Below the pieces are notes generated by a model that did no database searches, was not told the origin of the DNA, and saw nothing but the letters and a program-made list of their open reading frames with translations. DNA of 7,471 bases from Sphingomonadales bacterium UBA6174 (GTDB lineage Bacteria > Pseudomonadota > Alphaproteobacteria > Sphingomonadales > Sphingomonadaceae): contig DITW01000080.1 of the NCBI GenBank assembly GCA_002422945.1, forward strand, positions 1-7,471, given 5' to 3'. Of the stretch, positions 5,656 through 7,471 are shown piece by piece. Numbering within the stretch: position 1 is the stretch's first letter; every line of letters begins with the position of its first letter. A program made the translations under genes and the position numbers.

Positions 5656-6909
5656 ATGATCGACCGGGCGCATTGGCGCATCTTGTTTGCGTCTATGGTC
5701 GGCACGGCCATCGAATTTTACGATTTCTATATTTACGCGACGGCGGCCGCCTTGGTGTTCGGGCCGCTGTTCTTTCCCTCCCATGATCCGGCGCTGCAAT
5801 TGCTGTCGGCTTATGCGAGCTTTGGCATCGCCTTTGTCGCGCGGCCTGTCGGTTCGGTGGTGTTCGGGCATTTTGGCGACCGGATCGGGCGCAAGTCGAC
5901 CTTGGTCGCCTCATTGATGTTGATGGGGGTATCGACGTTCCTCATCGCCTTTTTGCCGACCTATCAGATGGTGGGCTGGGTCGCGCCTGTGTTGCTATGC
6001 CTGTTGCGTTTCGGTCAGGGCCTTGGCCTTGGCGGTGAATGGGGCGGGGCGGCACTGCTGGCGGTGGAAAATGCGCCCAAGGGCTGGAAGGGCCGTTATG
6101 GCACGGCGCCGCAATTTGGCGCACCGGTCGGGTTCATCGCCGCCAATGGCCTGTTTTTGTTGATCGGCCTGTGTCTCAGTCAGCAGCAATTTCTTGATTG
6201 GGGCTGGCGCATTCCGTTTTTGTTAAGTGCGGGACTGGTGATCATCGGCCTTTGGGTGCGGCTACGCTTGACGGAAACGCCGGATTTCCTCGCGGTGAAG
6301 GCGGAGCACAAGACAGAGCATGTGCCGATTGCGGCCTTGTTCCGCGATCATAAATGGGCGACATTTTGCGGCATCTTTGCGGCGGTCGCCTGTTTTGCGT
6401 TGTTCTATATCGCCACGGCCTTTGCCCTTGGCCATGGGACGAGCGTGCAGGGCCATAGCCGCAATGCGTATCTGTCGATCCAATTGGTTGCGATCCTGTT
6501 TCTGGCGCTGGGCATTTTGGTGGCGGGCATCTGGTCGGATAAAACGAGCCCTAGCCGGGTGCTGGTGATCGGTAGCGTGGCGACCATCATCATTGGCCTG
6601 TTGATGGGTGTGATGATGGGGGCGGGCGGATTGTTGCCGACCTTTATTTATCTGTCATCGGCGCTGTTTGTGATGGGGCTGGTCTATGGCCCGCTGGGCG
6701 CATGGTTGCCGGGGCTGTTTCCGGCGCGGCTGCGGTATACCGGGGCATCGGTTGCGTTTAATGCGGCGGGCATTTTGGGTGGGGCGATGGCCCCGATTGC
6801 GGCGCAATATCTGGCCGATCATGGCGGGCTGGGTCTGGTCGGTCTGTATCTATCGACGGCAGGGTTGTTGAGCCTGATCGGCCTGATGGGGTTGCGCAAA
6901 CGCGGATAA
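5656..6909 (+). CDS. Major facilitator transporter, metabolite:H+ symporter (MHS) type
   Basis: The 417-residue inner-membrane protein has about 12 hydrophobic helices. Family marks are IEFYDFYIY in helix 1 (19-27), the loop 2-3 motif GHFGDRIGRKS (71-81), RFGQGLGLGGEWGGA in helix 4 (118-132), WRIPFLLSA (184-192) and RLRLTETP (202-209). This pattern is typical of the MHS branch that imports organic acids and osmolytes such as shikimate, proline, alpha-ketoglutarate or citrate. The substrate cannot be told from the sequence. ATG 5656 lies three bases after the ispG TGA and has GGGG eight bases upstream. An in-frame TTG at 5650 with GGGAG nine bases upstream would instead overlap ispG by four bases. 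Either arrangement implies translational coupling to ispG. Confidence 0.9.
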   Translation: MIDRAHWRILFASMVGTAIEFYDFYIYATAAALVFGPLFFPSHDPALQLLSAYASFGIAFVARPVGSVVFGHFGDRIGRKSTLVASLMLMGVSTFLIAFLPTYQMVGWVAPVLLCLLRFGQGLGLGGEWGGAALLAVENAPKGWKGRYGTAPQFGAPVGFIAANGLFLLIGLCLSQQQFLDWGWRIPFLLSAGLVIIGLWVRLRLTETPDFLAVKAEHKTEHVPIAALFRDHKWATFCGIFAAVACFALFYIATAFALGHGTSVQGHSRNAYLSIQLVAILFLALGILVAGIWSDKTSPSRVLVIGSVATIIIGLLMGVMMGAGGLLPTFIYLSSALFVMGLVYGPLGAWLPGLFPARLRYTGASVAFNAAGILGGAMAPIAAQYLADHGGLGLVGLYLSTAGLLSLIGLMGLRKRG

Positions 6910-6952
6910 GGGAATTTGCGCCCTTGCGTATCTTTGGAGGCAGGACAATATC

Positions 6953-6967
6953 TCTCCTATAAGGAGA
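6953..6967 (+). promoter_or_regulatory. Perfect palindrome embedding the acyl-CoA dehydrogenase ribosome site
   Basis: TCTCCT (6953-6958) and AGGAGA (6962-6967) are exactly complementary around ATA. The right arm is the Shine-Dalgarno sequence AAGGAG (6961-6966), six bases before ATG 6973. In RNA the hairpin would hide the ribosome site; in DNA it could be a small operator. The arm may also exist only because the anti-SD sequence arose by chance. Confidence 0.5.
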
Positions 6968-6972
6968 AGCCC

Positions 6973-7471
6973 ATGCCCCAATATACCCCGCCGTTGCGCG
7001 ATACGCAGTTTGTGCTCGATCATGTGGTTGGCCTGTCGAACTATGCGGACCTGCCCGGTTTTGCGCAGGCAACGCCTGATCTTGTCGCGGCGGTGCTGGA
7101 AGGTGGCGGGCAAATTGCGGCGGAGGTGCTGTTTCCCCTCAATCAGATTGGCGACAAGCAAGGCTGCACCCGCCATGAAGATGGCCGGGTAACGACCCCG
7201 GACGGGTTCAAGGCGGCCTATGATCAATATGTCGCGGGCGGTTGGACGACACTTGAATGTCCGGAAGCCTATGGCGGGCAGGGGCTGCCCAAGGTGATCG
7301 CCACCGCCTTTGGCGAATATGTATTGGCGGCCAATCAGGCGTTTGAAATGTATCCGGGCCTCACCGGCGGGGCGATTGCGGCGATTCTTGTGAAAGGGAG
7401 CGACGCGCAAAAATCGACCTATCTGCCGTCGATGGTGGCGGGCAAATGGTCCGGCACGATGAACCTGACCG
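6973..7471 (+). CDS. Acyl-CoA dehydrogenase, MMPA-CoA dehydrogenase (DmdC)-like group (3' end cut by window edge)
   Basis: The first 166 residues are visible and the frame is open to the right edge. The N-terminal YTPPLRDTQFVLDHV (4-18) is the short extra domain found in the large (about 600-residue) acyl-CoA dehydrogenases with an added C-terminal domain, such as 3-methylmercaptopropionyl-CoA dehydrogenase. It is followed by the alpha-helical N domain with GGWTTLECPEAYGGQGLP (89-106), and GTMNLT (161-166) begins the FAD-binding beta domain. The family catalyses FAD-dependent alpha,beta-oxidation of acyl-CoA thioesters. The substrate here is not known, and many members act in general fatty-acid oxidation. 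The catalytic Glu lies off the window. AAGGAG stands six bases before ATG 6973 within a perfect palindrome. Confidence 0.9.
   Translation, partial: MPQYTPPLRDTQFVLDHVVGLSNYADLPGFAQATPDLVAAVLEGGGQIAAEVLFPLNQIGDKQGCTRHEDGRVTTPDGFKAAYDQYVAGGWTTLECPEAYGGQGLPKVIATAFGEYVLAANQAFEMYPGLTGGAIAAILVKGSDAQKSTYLPSMVAGKWSGTMNLT

Overview
The window looks like the chromosome of an alphaproteobacterium, most likely a sphingomonad. The evidence is the pairing of an RcdA-like DUF1465 cell-cycle gene with ispG, two small DUF465 (YdcH-like) genes, the high-GC coding style of the right three quarters, and purple-bacterial-type Shine-Dalgarno sites. Genus-level assignment is not possible from the sequence alone.

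Left part (1-1899): accessory DNA on the minus strand. The main gene has no stop before the left edge, so it is easily missed. It encodes a retron-type reverse transcriptase with the family signatures NAxxH, YADD and VTG, fused at its C-terminus to a trypsin-like serine protease domain whose GLVTAAHC histidine motif and likely Asp are visible. The Ser motif would lie beyond the edge. Directly upstream, an 11-bp perfect inverted repeat (1350-1360 / 1447-1457) encloses 86 nt with several hairpins. This is the expected place and shape for the retron non-coding RNA (msr-msd), with the repeat as a1/a2. One arm contains the ribosome binding site of the RT gene. A 442-nt gene-free stretch with short repeats follows, then a tRNA-Thr(TGT) gene whose 3' end faces the retron. 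That is the usual geometry for an island inserted at a tRNA 3' end.

Middle part (1900-4480): tRNA-Thr, a strong hairpin terminator, a MscS-related multi-pass membrane protein (minus), a small DUF465 gene (minus), a divergent second DUF465 gene (plus), and an rcdA-like gene (plus).

Right part (4526-7471): core and metabolic genes on the plus strand. These are ispG (MEP isoprenoid pathway, all three Fe-S cysteines present), an MHS-type major facilitator transporter starting three bases after the ispG stop, and the 5' part of an acyl-CoA dehydrogenase of the MMPA-CoA dehydrogenase (DmdC)-like group, cut by the right edge.

The candidate unusual system is the retron: an RT-protease fusion plus its putative ncRNA, probably an anti-phage module in which the reverse-transcribed RNA/DNA controls the protease. 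The architecture is read from the sequence; the function is inferred.
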